This document shows positions 13,311 through 25,387 of a stretch of 64,000 nucleotides of DNA, one piece after another; position 1 is the first letter of the stretch, and every line of letters starts with the position of its first letter. This DNA is from Patagioenas fasciata (lineage: Eukaryota; Chordata; Aves; Columbiformes; Columbidae). A program made the translations under genes and the position numbers. Location: assembly GCF_037038585.1 (NCBI RefSeq), contig NC_092520.1:463001-527000 (forward strand), given 5' to 3'. The notes under the pieces were generated by a model. It was given only the letters and a program-made list of their open reading frames with translations, was not told the DNA's origin and did no database searches.

Positions 13311-16132
13311 ATCTGCTCCCACCACCTCCATCTGCTCCCACCACCACCCAACTGCTCCCACCACCTCCATCTGCTCCCACCACCACCCAACTGCTCCCAC
13401 CACCTCCATCTGCTCCCACCACCTCCATCTGCTCCCACCACCACCCAACTGCTCCCACCACCACCCAACTGCTCCCACCACCACCCAACTGCTCCCACCA
13501 CCTCCATCTGCTCCCACCACCTCCATCTGCTCCCACCACCACCCAACTGCTCCCACCACCTCCATCTGCTCCCACCACCACCCAACTGCTCCCACCACCA
13601 CCCAACTGCTCCCACCACCACCCAACTGCTCCCACCACCTCCATCTGCTCCCGCCACCACCCAACTGCTCCCACCACCTCCATCTGCTCCCACCACCACC
13701 CAACTGCTCCCACCACCTCCATCTGCTCCCACCACCACCCAACTGCTCCCACCACCTCCATCTGCTCCCACCACCACCCAACTGCTCCCACCACCTCCAT
13801 CTACTCCCACCATCTCCATCTGCTCCCACCGCCACCCAACTGCTCCCACCACCTCCATCTGCTCCCGCCACCACCCAACTGCTCCCACCACCTCCATCTG
13901 CTCCCGCCACCACCCAACTGCTCCCACCACCTCCATCTACTCCCACCATCTCCATCTGCTCCCACCGCCTCCCAACTGCTCCCACCACCTCCCAGCTGCT
14001 CCAACCACCACCCAACTGCTCCCACCACCTCCATCTGCTCCCGCCACCACCCAACTGCTCCCACCACCTCCATCTGCTCCCACCACCTCCATCTGCTCCC
14101 ACCGCCACCCAACTGCTCCCACCACCTCCATCTGCTCCCACCACCTCCATCTGCTCCCGCCACCACCCAACTGCTCCCACCACCTCCATCTACTCCCACC
14201 ATCTCCATCTGCTCCCACCGCCACCCAACTGCTCCCACCACCTCCCAACTGCTCCCACCACCACCCAACTGCTCCCACCACCTCCATCTGCTCCCGCCAC
14301 CACCCAACTGCTCCCACCACCTCCATCTGCTCCCACCACCACCCAACTGCTCCCACCACCACCCAACTGCTCCCACCACCTCCATCTGCTCCCACCACCT
14401 CCATCTGCTCCCGCCACCACCCAACTGCTCCCACCACCACCCAACTGCTCCCACCACCTCCATCTGCTCCCACCACCACCCAACTGCTCCCACCACCTCC
14501 ATCTGCTCCCACCACCTCCATCTGCTCCCACCACCACCCAACTGCTCCCACCACCACCCAACTGCTCCCACCACCTCCATCTGCTCCCACCACCACCCAA
14601 CTGCTCCCACCACCTCCATCTGCTCCCACCACCTCCATCTGCTTCAACCACCACCCACCTGCTCCCACCACCACCCAACTGCTCCAACCACCACCCACCT
14701 GCTCCAACCACCACCCAACAGCTCCCATCACCTCCATCTGCTCAAACCACCTCCATCTGCCCCCACCACCACCCAGCTGCTCCCACCACCTCCATCTGCT
14801 CCCACCACCTCCATCTGCTCCCACCACCTCCCATCTGCTCCCACCACCTCCATCTGCTCCCACCACCTCCATCTGCTTCAACCACCACCCAACTGCTCCC
14901 ACCACCTCCATCTGCTCCCACCACCACCCAACTGCTCCCACCGCCACCCAACTGCTCCCACCACCTCCATCTGCTCCCGCCACCACCCAACTGCTCCCAC
15001 CACCTCCATCTGCTCCCGCCACCACCCAACTGCTCCCACCACCTCCATCTACTCCCACCATCTCCATCTGCTCCCACCGCCACCCAACTGCTCCCACCAC
15101 CTCCATCTGCTCCCGCCACCACCCAACTGCTCCCACCACCTCCCAGCTGCTCCAACCACCACCCAACTGCTCCCACCACCTCCATCTGCTCCCGCCACCA
15201 CCCAACTGCTCCCACCACCTCCATCTGCTCCCACCACCTCCATCTGCTCCCACCGCCACCCAACTGCTCCCACCACCTCCATCTGCTCCCACCACCTCCA
15301 TCTGCTCCCACCACCACCCAACTGCTCCCACCACCTCCATCTGCTCCCACCACCACCCAACTGCTCCCACCACCTCCATCTGCTCCCACCACCACCCAAC
15401 TGCTCCCACCACCTCCATCTGCTCCCACCACCACCCAACTGCTCCCACCACCTCCCAACTGCTCCCACCACCACCCAACTGCTCCCACCACCTCCATCTG
15501 CTCCCGCCACCACCCAACTGCTCCCACCACCTCCATCTGCTCCCACCACCACCCAACTGCTCCCACCACCTCCATCTGCTCCCACCACCTCCATCTGCTC
15601 CCACCACCTCCATCTGCTCCCGCCACCACCCAACTGCTCCCACCACCACCCAACTGCTCCCACCACCTCCATCTGCTCCCACCACCACCCAACTGCTCCC
15701 ACCACCTCCATCTGCTCCCACCACCTCCATCTGCTCCCACCACCACCCAACTGCTCCCACCACCACCCAACTGCTCCCACCACCTCCATCTGCTCCCACC
15801 ACCACCCAACTGCTCCCACCACCTCCATCTGCTCCCACCACCTCCATCTGCTTCAACCACCACCCACCTGCTCCCACCACCACCCAACTGCTCCAACCAC
15901 CACCCACCTGCTCCAACCACCACCCAACAGCTCCCATCACCTCCATCTGCTCAAACCACCTCCATCTGCCCCCACCACCACCCAGCTGCTCCCACCACCT
16001 CCATCTGCTCCCACCACCTCCATCTGCTCCCACCACCTCCCATCTGCTCCCACCACCTCCATCTGCTCCCACCACCTCCATCTGCTCCCACCACCTCCCA
16101 TCTGCTCCCACCACCTCCCAGCCGCTCCGACC
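13311..16132. repeat. 19/20-bp minisatellite, about 145 units, with a 1.2-kb internal duplication
   Basis: Alternating units ctgctcccaccacctccat (19) and ctgctcccaccaccacccaa (20), with Ccg/Cca, tactccc and ttcaacc variants. A distinctive run with cttcaaccaccacccacctg and ctcaaaccacctcc near 14642-14850 recurs near 15851-16060, and matching variant order extends back to about 14241/15451, so a block of about 1,210 bp was duplicated. Open frames of about 1,000 codons occur in three plus frames and on the minus strand, purely because the units lack stop triplets. Confidence 0.95.
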
Positions 16133-16901
16133 TCCAGCGAGGGCGATCCTGCCTGAAGATCAGCCCACTGTGTTTCCTCCACAAACGTCCCCGTCGCTCA
16201 GCAGCTCCAGGCACCGTGGGCGCTCCGACAGCTGGGGGATGCGGGGGACAGCGTGCGGCTGCTCGGCAGGAGGGTTTAGTGGGCACTAGACTGTCACTTG
16301 GGCCCATCCAGAATTGCTGGGAGCTGTGGCTGAGCCAAAGGGGAAGGATGAAGCGATGGGCAGTCACAGCGCAGCGGGCAGGGAGCGCCTGAGGACCCCG
16401 TCGCTCCTGGGCCGGGTGTCGTTGGCCGGAGCACGAGCCACCGGCAAGCGCTGGCCCCCCGGCTTTTTCTGTGCTTTGAATGAAGATGTTTGTCTGCAGT
16501 TACAGAGCACAGGGTGACCCCGGCAGGCTGCTCCTGCGGGCGCTCCGGCATGGCAACCGTACGGAAGAGCTCGGGGCTGCGTTAAAAAACACATTGATTA
16601 TTGCTGATGTGAAAGAGCACTCGCCGGCTTGCTGGAACTGCTCTTGAGTTGCCCCAGACTTAACCCCGAACCATTTGAAATCGCACTAATTTGGCTTCCC
16701 AGTGCTGCTTTGTGGTCTGCTGGAAGGTGAGCACCGATTCCAGCGTTGTGGCTGGACAAGACGTTACCCGTGCCCAACCCAGGCGAGCGGTGCTCACGCT
16801 GCTTTATCCACCTTCTCTGACAGATGTTCCTCGATAAAGGGCCCCTCATCAAACTCTGTGTTCACCTTCTTATATCTGGGGCTGCAACTCAAGTCATGGG
16901 G
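16133..16901. other. Intergenic, no gene recognised
   Basis: GC-rich to 16560, then AT-richer. No repeat or exon recognised. Confidence 0.45.
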
Positions 16902-17351
16902 GCGGTTCTGGGCCCCTCACACCAGGAACGGCCTTGAGGTGCTGGAGCGAGTGGAGAGAAGGGAACGGAGCTGGTGAGGGGCTGGAGCACAAGTGTGATG
17001 GGAGCGGCTGAGGGAGCTGGGGGTTCAGCTGGAGAACAGGAGCTGAGGGGAGACCTTCTGATCTCTGAACTGCCTGAAAGGAGCTTGGAGCCAGGGGGGT
17101 CGGGCTCTGCTCCCCAGGAACAAGCGCCAGGAGCAGAGGAAACGGCCTCAAGTTGCGCCAGGGGAGGTTGAGGTTGGATGTGGGAACAATTTCTTCCCCA
17201 AAGGGCTGTGGGGCATTGGAACAGACTGCCCAGGGCAGTGCTGGAGTCACCATCCCTGGAGGGCTGGACAGACGGACATGAGGTTCTCAGGACATGGGGC
17301 AGTGCTGGGGGTGGGTTATGTTTGGACTCAGTGAGCTTGAGGGGCTTGTTC
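16902..17351 (+). mobile_element. CR1 LINE 3' fragment
   Basis: Begins ggttctgggcccctcac (the end of CR1 ORF2 region), passes cggcctcaagttgcgccagg, and ends near gtgagcttgaggggctt without a clear tail. Same subfamily as the inverted copy 22585-22970. Confidence 0.85.
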
Positions 17352-17820
17352 CCAGGAGAGAACAACCAGCCATTGCAATAATTGCCCCAGCGCAGTGCTG
17401 GGTCGCCCAGCACTGGGCAGTTTTAACATTCCGCTGGCCAGGAGCTGGGCCAGCTCGTCTAGACCGGGCTTGTGCCAAGAGAGGCTGGATCAGATGGTCC
17501 TTGTGGCCCCTTCCAACCTGGGATTCAGTGGTTCAGTGGCTGGTTGTGAGTCTCGTTTGGTCTGTCCCGATACCCATGAAGGCAGCTTGGCTTTACCCAT
17601 CTGCTTCGGGGCTCCCGCTGTTTATCCCCTGCTCTCCATCCTCCACAGGCCCATCCCGCAGAGGACTCATGCACGGTGTGTCCAGGTGACTCCCTGGAGC
17701 TGCGGTTCCCGTCCCAGGCGGGTCCATCGCCATGTCCAGGGGACCTCAGGACGTCCTGCCGAGCTGCCACCAGCTTGGGGACATTTCACCCTGCACTTTC
17801 CTGCCTGTGTGGATGTGGCA
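17352..17820. other. Intergenic with a short repeat tail
   Basis: 17459-17535 (gaggctggatcagatggtcc then ccttccaacctgggattcag) looks like the end of another CR1-type element. The rest is unassigned. Confidence 0.45.
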
Positions 17821-18690
17821 CCGGTGCACGATGTCCTGGGGTTGGCAGCGACCCCGGGGCTGCTCGGTGCACGATGTCCCGGGGCTGGCAGTGACCCATG
17901 GGCTGCTCGGTGCACGATGTCCTGGGGCTGGCAGTGACCCCCGGGCTGCTCGGTGCATGATGTCCTGGGGCTGGCAGTGACCCCTGGGCTGCTCGGTGCA
18001 CGATGTCCTGGGGCTGGCAGTGACCCCCAGGCTGCTCGGTGCACAATGTCCTGGGGCTGGCAGTGACCCCCAGGCTGCTCAGTGCACGATGTCCTGGGGC
18101 TGGCAGTGACCCCCAGGCTGCTCAGTGCATGATGTCCTGGGGCTGGCAGTGACCCCCAGGCTGCTCAGTGCACGATGTCCTGGGGCTGGCAGTGACCCAT
18201 GGGCTGCTCAGTGCACGATGTCCCGGGGCTGGCAGTGACTCCCAGACTGCTCAGTGCATGATGTCCTGGGGCTGGCAGTGACCCCGGGCTGCTCAGTGCA
18301 TGATGTCCTGGGGCTGGCAGTGACCCCCAGGCTGCTCAGTGCATGATGTCCTGGGGCTGGCAGTGACCCCTGGGCTGCTCAGTGCATGATGTCCTGGGGC
18401 TGGCAGTGACCCCCAGGCTGCTCAGTGCACGATGTCCTGGGGCTGGCAGTGACCCCCAGGCTGCTCGGTGCACAATGTCCCGGGGCTGGCAGTGACCCCC
18501 GGGCTGCTCAGTGCACGATGTCCGAGGGCTGCTCGGTGCACGATGTCCCGGGGCTGCTCGGTGCACGGTGTTCCGGGGCTGGCAGTGACCCCCAGGCTGC
18601 TCGGTGCACAGTGTCCTGGGGCTGGCAGTGACCCCCGGGCTGCTCGGTGCACGATGTCCCAGGGCTGGCGGTGACCCATGGGCTGCTGGA
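17821..18690. repeat. 43-bp minisatellite, about 20 units
   Basis: Unit begins cggtgcacgatgtcctgggg and continues ctggcagtgacccccgggct. Two adjacent units near 18513-18565 lack the middle and are only about 23 bp, the mark of internal deletion. Adjacent repeats have no spacers. Confidence 0.95.
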
Positions 18691-20692
18691 GAAGCCTCGT
18701 TCCCCTCCCATGCCTTAATGCCCTAATTATTTTTCCTTGGAGATTACCCAGAGCCTTCCTTCCCCAGAGCAATTAGTCCTTCTCCTTTGCTCCTGCGCTT
18801 TCCTTAAGAAGATTTATCAGGCTAATGTGCCGGTGCTGTGAATTATCCCAACAAGCCTGTTTTTAACAACCGAATGATAACTTATATCAGAGAATAAGGG
18901 CGTCTGAGCTGGGGGGCGGCCTGACCCACCTCCGAGCCCTGCTGGGAGCCCATCAGCCGTGGCGCGGCGAACAGCTGGAGTTTAAAAGCTTTTCCTCCTA
19001 ATCCCTTCCCTAAGCCGAGCGGATGGCGGCTGCCGAGCTGCCCGGGCCCGCTGGGGTTTGGGTTTGCTCTGCAGGATGCTGCTCCCCCTCCAGCCTGGAC
19101 CTTTCAGAGCCACAAAACACTCTGATTGTTTTTCCTCACACCAAAAGTTGACAGGAACCGCAGCAGCGGAGGCCGAACGACCGAGCCCATTCAGGTTGGA
19201 GCTTCTTGTCCTTCTGCCTCTCCCCACGTTTCTGAGGGGCAAACCAGGGGTGTCCTGAGTCGGAAAGGACCCTCAGGGCTCCTCAGCTCCCGTCCCTGCA
19301 CAGGACGCCCCGAAACCCACAGCGCGGTGCGTGGGTGGCAGGGAGACCTGCCCGGCGCGAGCGGCGGCCCCGGCGGAGCCCGCGGTTGTTTCATGGCCCT
19401 TATGGCCCCTCAGTCAAACCAGACGGTTCGCGGCGTGGAGTGAGCGGTGCTTGTGCCACCTCAGATACACACTAGCGGCAATTTCATTAATTGCTTCAGT
19501 TCCAGGGAGTGCTTAATCACCTTTATCTCCGCATCCAACTGCCTCAAGGTCAGTGCTTTTCAGATACATTTTGGAATTAATTTTCCCCCTGGGAAGCTCG
19601 GTTATTCCGCATTGCACTCGCTCCGGCTGGCTCAGAGAGCTCCTCGCTCCCTCCGCGCCACTCGCAGCCTCCGTGCCATGGAGTTACCCTGGAGCCCCGG
19701 GCTGACCACGGCGCCTGCGCTTTCAGGTGCCAAGTTCACGGGTCTGGCGGGCTGCGATTTCAAGGTGGGGGAACTGCCCTTGGAGGCGGCTGCTGTGCAC
19801 AAGGGGAGGGAGCCCCCGTTTCCATCGCCCGTGCAGGTGGGCAATGAAGCACAAGCTGTTCTGGAGAGGTGAAACCCGTTCTCGGCATTGCTTTGCAGGT
19901 TTATTTTGAATAAATAAACTGTTGGCATTTGCAGGTCGGCCCCAGCTTGCTCAGTGTGTCCATGGGGACCAGTCCCCCAGCTTCTGGGGCACCCCCGGCT
20001 TCCGGGGCACCCCGAGAGCGGCGCCGACCCGCAGGAGGCGTTTGTTGGGTGCTGCTCAAACGTGGGCGGCTCGGCGCGAAAAGGCAGCTGGTGCTGCTTG
20101 GTGATGATGACATCAAGGTGTGTATGGGATATATATGTATTATTGTTTTTGATGAGGGAGGTGTTTTACCAGCCGAAGGGTCAGTTAACAGACCAGGCTG
20201 GTGCATACATTGGTTGTTTTGTCAGACTTCATGAGCAGAGCTTGTACCAGAACAGAAATATGAACCACAGCTGAAGAGTAGAACAAAAACCAGCAACAAA
20301 TCAAAGTAATAAGCTGCAGTGTAACGAAAGATAATTGCTTTGGCAGCGGGTGTGATTTAATAAACTCGAGGACGGAGCAGATTGCCACGATTGCAGCCGG
20401 GCAGCCGGGGCCGTGGCCGCGGTCTCACCGAGCGCCTTGAACAACGTCCCCAGCTCCATCTGCAAGCGTTTCATGCTCTTGTCCTTGTGTGCGCCCCCTC
20501 GCCGCTCCCCCTCTGGAGAACACCCACGGGACCGTGGGTCCCGCCTGTGGGGTGAACTGTGGGATGCTCGGCACCAACACCCCATCGCCTGTGGGGGTCC
20601 CTGCGCCACGCGGGGTTCACAGCCTTGGATCTGTGGGGTTTGTCCGGCAGGGAAGGGGAAGGAGGTGGTGAGAGCTCCCTGAATGCCAGGGG
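18691..20692. other. Intergenic with AT-rich islands
   Basis: Two stretches stand out in a GC-rich setting: 18715-18900 and 19460-19600, with homeodomain-like motifs (cattaattgc, gaattaatttt, cttaatcacc). 20100-20370 is also AT-rich. They could be conserved enhancers. No exon recognised. Confidence 0.4.
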
Positions 20693-20899
20693 GTCAGCGG
20701 GACATGGGGCAAAGGTTCTTCCCCAGAGGTGCTGGACACTGAACAGGCTCCCAGGGAGGTGTCACGGCCCAACCTGACAGTGTTCAAGAAGAGACTGGAC
20801 AGCGTCCTCAGACACACGGGGTGACCTGTGGGGTGTCACTGCAGGGACAGCAGTTGGACTCCGTGATCTGTGGGTCCTTCCAGCTCAGGACACCCTGTG
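20693..20899 (+). mobile_element. CR1 LINE 3' fragment
   Basis: About 98 percent identical by eye to 2203-2409, ending at caggacaccctgtg without the repeat tail. Confidence 0.75.
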
Positions 20900-21561
20900 G
20901 GACGAAGGTCCTGCAGACCACACAAGCCATCGTTCCATCGCTGTCTCCGCTCCAGGGTGCGTTTGGCCAGTTTCTCCTCGTCCGTGTCCAAGTTTCTGAA
21001 GGTCGGTGTTTGTCAGAGGGGGATGAAGCCCCCACCAGGACGCTGAATTATCAACCTCGGCCTGAACGCTTCTGCCAGCCCTCCTCCCCAACACCCCAAA
21101 TGGAAACACACACTAGAAGCTGAGATTGAGGAAAATAAAGAGCCACAAACCACCAGCGGGCACCGTCTCATCCGTCTCAGGGACCGGTGCTTCTGCCAAA
21201 CCAAGACGGTGCCTTATTTCTCTTTTCCCAGCCCTCCCCACGTCAAACCAAGGGGTTTTGTGTAAGGCTGCGTTTCGAAGGCTCTGAGGTGCACACCGTG
21301 GCCGTAAGGCAGCGGTGACGTTCCTGCCAGGTCGTGTCACGGTCCCTCCCGCCTCCCGCCACCCCCAGGGTCCTCCGCTGTGTTTCAGGGTGGCGGGAGG
21401 GTTTTTGCAGTCTTGGGGGTGACACAATTGCAGGGACAAGCTTGAAAACCCAAATCTCAGAGGAGAGGGAAAGCATCACCCGTACCTGTTGAGGAAGTTT
21501 CAATCCCCAGGTTTCCTGCAGCGAGACTCAGGTGTGGATTCCGGTTCTTCTAAAATAACCA
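20900..21561. other. Intergenic, no gene recognised
   Basis: Lies just past the possible polyadenylation signal at 21562-21567. Nothing identifiable. Confidence 0.4.
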
Positions 21562-21923
21562 TTTATTTGCAAGGTGCAGCATGGAGGTGCCTCCTGAGGA
21601 GGGACCCGCAGCAGAAAACACTTGGAACATTGGACCCCCCAAATCCCAGGCTGCACCCCCTGGGCGTCACTCAGGGCCAACTGCAGAGTCTGGGGTCTCT
21701 GGTTCTTCACTGATCTCTCCATCTTCGTCAGGTGGGGCATCAATGAAAGTCCTGACCTCCAGGTGCTATTTTGCACCCACAGCTGGAGAAGGTAAGTTCT
21801 TGGTTACAGCCGAAACGCTCTTCTGTTCCTCATTGTCTATTAGATGCCGTTTGGTTCCTTTACTTCTTTCTGAGGACGCAGTGCCCCTGGTCTTCCCTCT
21901 GCTGACTCTGAGGTCCTTTTTCC
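21562..21923 (-). CDS. Possible 3'-terminal exon of an unrecognised minus-strand gene
   Basis: On the minus strand, a pyrimidine-rich acceptor (cttctgcttcattag, AG at 21924-21925) opens a frame reading KKDLRVSRGKTRGTASSERS, then GTKRHLIDNEEQK and NLPSPAVGAK, ending at TAG (21766-21768). The same frame continues past the stop for about 30 codons, FIDAPPDEDGEISEEPE, to TGA at 21667-21669. An AATAAA follows at 21562-21567. The charged, low-complexity composition looks like the tail of a nuclear protein, but I do not recognise it. The plus strand is open over part of the same DNA. It could be chance, a pseudogene or a short-tailed isoform. Confidence 0.3.
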
Positions 21924-22350
21924 CTAATGAAGCAGAAGGGTCCAAGGTTCACAGTTTGCAGAAGTTATGATGAGCAAACCTATGCCAAGTGAATTCTGTA
22001 AAGCCGTTTCTAACCAAGCTCTGTGGGAAGTTCTATGTGATGTCCCCTGCCAAGCGGTACCGTCCCGGCCACCTGTGCCCCAACTCCATCTGCTGCTCTG
22101 GAGACGTCGCTGGCCAGGGCGCTGCTCCGCGTCAGTGTTCTCCGGTCCAGCCCCCGCCGGTGTCCCCGCCGCGTGGGCTCTGCTGCGCCTGGTGTCAGCC
22201 CAGCCCCACCTGGAGAGGGGGACGAAGTCACAGTCTCCATGGAGTGCTGTCATCGCTTGCTTTAGTTGTGGGAGGTGGCCATTGCTGGCGCAAGAGGTGT
22301 CTCCAGTGGTTTGGAAGTTCATTTCAGTCGAGCATTAGTGCTGACCAGAA
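21924..22350. other. Unassigned; might hold upstream exons of the candidate at 21562-21923
   Basis: The minus strand has exon-sized open stretches (for example reading RTLTRSSALASDVSRAADG near 22070-22140) followed by GT, but no family supports them. Confidence 0.25.
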
Positions 22351-22476
22351 TTATAGAATAATTTTGGTTGGAAGAGCCCATCAACATCAGAGTCCAACTG
22401 TTCCCTGTCCCTGTCCCTGCCCCACATCCTGAGAACCTCATGTCCGTCTGTCCAGCCCTCCAGGGATGGTGACTCT
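22351..22476 (-). mobile_element. CR1 LINE 3' tail fragment
   Basis: Reversed tail agaattatagaataattttg then ggttggaagagcccatc; truncated after gccctccagggatggtgac. Confidence 0.8.
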
Positions 22477-22584
22477 TGGATCCTGCAGCCCTTCTTGCAT
22501 GCGGAGGCTGGTGGAGCACGTGCGGGACACACGGGTCACCAGTGCTGCAAGGGCAGGTGACACCCACAGGTGCTCTAATTGAAG

Positions 22585-22970
22585 CATAGAATCATAGAAC
22601 CATTCTGGCTGGAAAGCCCCTCAAAATCACCAAGTCCAACTGTTCTCCACCCGTGTCCCTGCCCCATGTCCTGAGAACCTCCTGTCCGTCTGTCCAGCCC
22701 TCCAGGGATGGTGACTCCAGCACTGCCCTGGGCAGCCTGTTCCAATGCCCCACAGCCCTTTGGGGAAGAAATTGTTCCCACATCCAACCTCAACCTCCCC
22801 TGGTGCAACTTGAGGCCGTTTCCTCTGCTCCTGGCGCTTGTTCCTGGGGAGCAGAGCCCGACCCCCCTGGCTCCAAGCTCCTTTCAGGCAGTTCAGAGAT
22901 CAGAAGGTCTCCCCTCAGCTCCTGTTCTCCAGCTGAACCCCCAGGTCCCTCAGCTGCCCCTCGGAGAAGG
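22585..22970 (-). mobile_element. CR1 LINE 3' fragment
   Basis: Reversed tail catagaatcatagaaccatt at 22585; shares ctccaagctcctttcaggca with the plus copy at 16902-17351, giving an inverted pair 5.2 kb apart. Confidence 0.9.
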
Positions 22971-24320
22971 TCGGGTCTGCAGAGCTGGAGGGTCTGATGA
23001 GCTCCAGCTGCTCCCAGAGGTCCCAGCCCTGTCCTGGCGAGGGGCAGGTGGGATCACTCCGGGCTTTGGGGAGGAATCCCAGGTTCTGGGGAGGAATCCC
23101 CAGCCAGGGATGGAGCGGTGGGACATGCCAGGACAGCATCTGACTTGCTGCAATTACCTCTGGTCTGCAAATGTGTGAGCTCCCTCTTCTGCATCCTCTG
23201 GGTACTTATGCAGAGGCCACAGTCCAAATTAGCATGAGTCGCCAGGCGTAATTTTTGGTAGGCAGGATTCTGGCTTGGATGTTGTGATCCTGGCCGGGAG
23301 TGCAGGATCTGCAGACACAGAATGGGGGACAGCATCAGAGGAATAAAATCTGTACATCTGGGTAGGTTTACTTGAAGGGTGAATAATATACATGATAATA
23401 TACATAATAATACATAATAATATATATGAAAATATATGCCAGAGACAATTTCCTTATTGGTACCGCTCCAAAGAAATAGCCAAATTTCAAATGGAGCTTC
23501 TGCACAGGTGAAGTTCCCTCCCCTTCCTGTAATAATGTGAAATAGAGAAAATTCGCAGGAACCGTTCAACACAAGAAGCATTAAAACGTGAGGAATCGTA
23601 ACAATATCAGGTCTGAAATCAATGTGTGAGAAGGGTCTGAAGGTGGAATGGTCTCTGAGAGAGAAGCTCGTGCAGACTTTGGGGTGAAAAGCCGGGGGTT
23701 TCATCAGCCGGATTGACTCAGCCTCACATCTGTGTAACTGATCTACGACGGTTTTGCTCTTTTCCCGTGTCTGGGAGGAACTGTGTACCGAATACATTTA
23801 AAAAGATCAAGAATTAATTAATAATTTGCTGGCAGCGTGCTTTCTTGTGGCGATGCAATGGTAGAGGATTTCTTTGGCGTGAAAGCGCGCGCCTGCCCGG
23901 GTTTTCGGCACAGCTTCCAGCTGAACGGTGCTGCAGATGTTTTTGGTTGAGTTGCTGGTTTGTGAGGCTGACGTCCCCCGCGATGGCTTCTCCTGGCGCC
24001 TGCTGCAGCGTCTGTCCTCGAGGAGCAGGTTGGGTTTTGAAAAACGGCAGCGGAAAAGGTCAAAATGGTGTTATCAGGCAGTTTAAATTCATGAAATACG
24101 GTTCCTGCCTTTTACCAAGGCTGTATTGCTGGTGGTGGAGTGGTGTTAATTAGAAGGCAGACGTGATGAAGTTGTTCTGCAGATGACACAATGAAAGTTA
24201 TAGATCCAGGCAGAAATGTCAGGGGGGTGACGGAGGCTCACGAACGGCTTGGACGCTGCTGGGTGGAATCCAACACCGAGACGTGGCGCAGCGAGCGTGC
24301 CGGGCTCGGGTGTCATCCCG
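22971..24320. other. Intergenic, no gene recognised
   Basis: Includes a short AT-rich imperfect repeat near 23385-23440 (ataatatacat, aataatacataat). Minus-strand open frames near 23820-24060 have no recognisable product. Confidence 0.4.
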
Positions 24321-25198
24321 CTGATGGCACCAAGTTGGGAGGGAGTGTGGTCCTGCTGGGAGGCAGGAGGGCTCTGCAGAGGGGTCTGGATAGACTGGAA
24401 AAATGGGCCGATTCCAATGGGATGAAGTTCAACAAGGCCAAGTGCCGGGTCCTGCACTTTGGCCACAACAACCCCCTTCAGCGCTACAGGCTGGCACAGA
24501 GTGGCTGGAGAGCAGTCAGGCAGAAAGGGACCTGGGGGGACTGATGGACAGGAAGCTCAACAGGAGCCAACAGTGTGCCCAGGTGGCCAAGAAGGCCAAT
24601 GGGATCCTGTCCTGTATCCAAACCAGCGTGGTCAGCAGGACAAGGGCAGTGATCCTTCCCCTGTGCTCTGCATTGGGGAGGCCACACCTGGAGTGTTGTG
24701 TTCAGTTCTGGGCCCCTCAGCTCAGGAAAGAGATTGAAGTGCTGGAGCGGGTCCGGAGAAGAGCAACAAGACTGGGGAAGGGACTTGAACACGAGCCCTA
24801 TGGGGAGAGGCTGAGGGAGCTGGGCTTGTTCAGTCTGGAGCAGAGGAGGCTTAGAGCTGAGCTCAGCACTCTCTAGAACGACCTGAAGGGCAGTTCTAGC
24901 CAGGGGGGATTGGGCTCTTCTCCCAGGCAGTCAGCAATAGGACAAGGGGGCAGGGGCTTCAACTCTGCCAGGGGAAATTGAGGCTGGAGATTAGAAAGCA
25001 ATTCTGTGCAGAGAGAGTGGTCAGCATTGGAATGGCTGCCCAGGGAGGTGCTGGACTCACCGGCCCTGGAGGTTTGTAAACTGAGATTGGCCATGGCACT
25101 GAGTGCCGTGATCTGGTCAATGGACTGGAGTTGGACCAAGGGTTGGACTGGATGAGCTCTGAGGGCTTTTCCAACCCAGTCCATGCTGTGATTCTGTG
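24321..25198 (+). mobile_element. Long CR1 LINE 3' end with ORF2 C-terminus
   Basis: About 880 bp. The 5' half still encodes the end of the CR1 reverse transcriptase protein: [20 protein letters not shown], then [39 protein letters not shown] and [20 protein letters not shown]. At least one frameshift lies near 24490-24520, where the frame changes. The 3'UTR runs from gaacgacctgaagggcagtt to ccatgctgtgattctgtgg. It is a dead 5'-truncated copy. Confidence 0.95.
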
Positions 25199-25387
25199 GG
25201 TGAGCCTTCCCCTTCGCTGGGTGTAACGATGAACATGGTGGGAGGAGAGGACCTGCTGCGTTCGGGCCGTGCTCTCCCGGGGTTTTCTGCAGGCTTTGGT
25301 CTGGGTGTGGGGGCTGGAGCGCATCGCCCATGGTGGTGCCGCGCTCCTGCGGCTTCTTCAGGAGGGTCCTGGTGAAGACCCTCAAGA

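Noticed and set aside
13094-16392. Open frames of about 1,000 codons on the plus strand and 725 on the minus strand
   Set aside because: They coincide with the 19/20-bp array, occur in several frames and on both strands, and have only repeat-derived composition.
17821-18690. Regular 43-bp direct repeats considered as CRISPR-like
   Set aside because: Units are directly adjacent with no unique spacers, and the genome is a bird's. The same applies to the 68-bp and 52-bp arrays.
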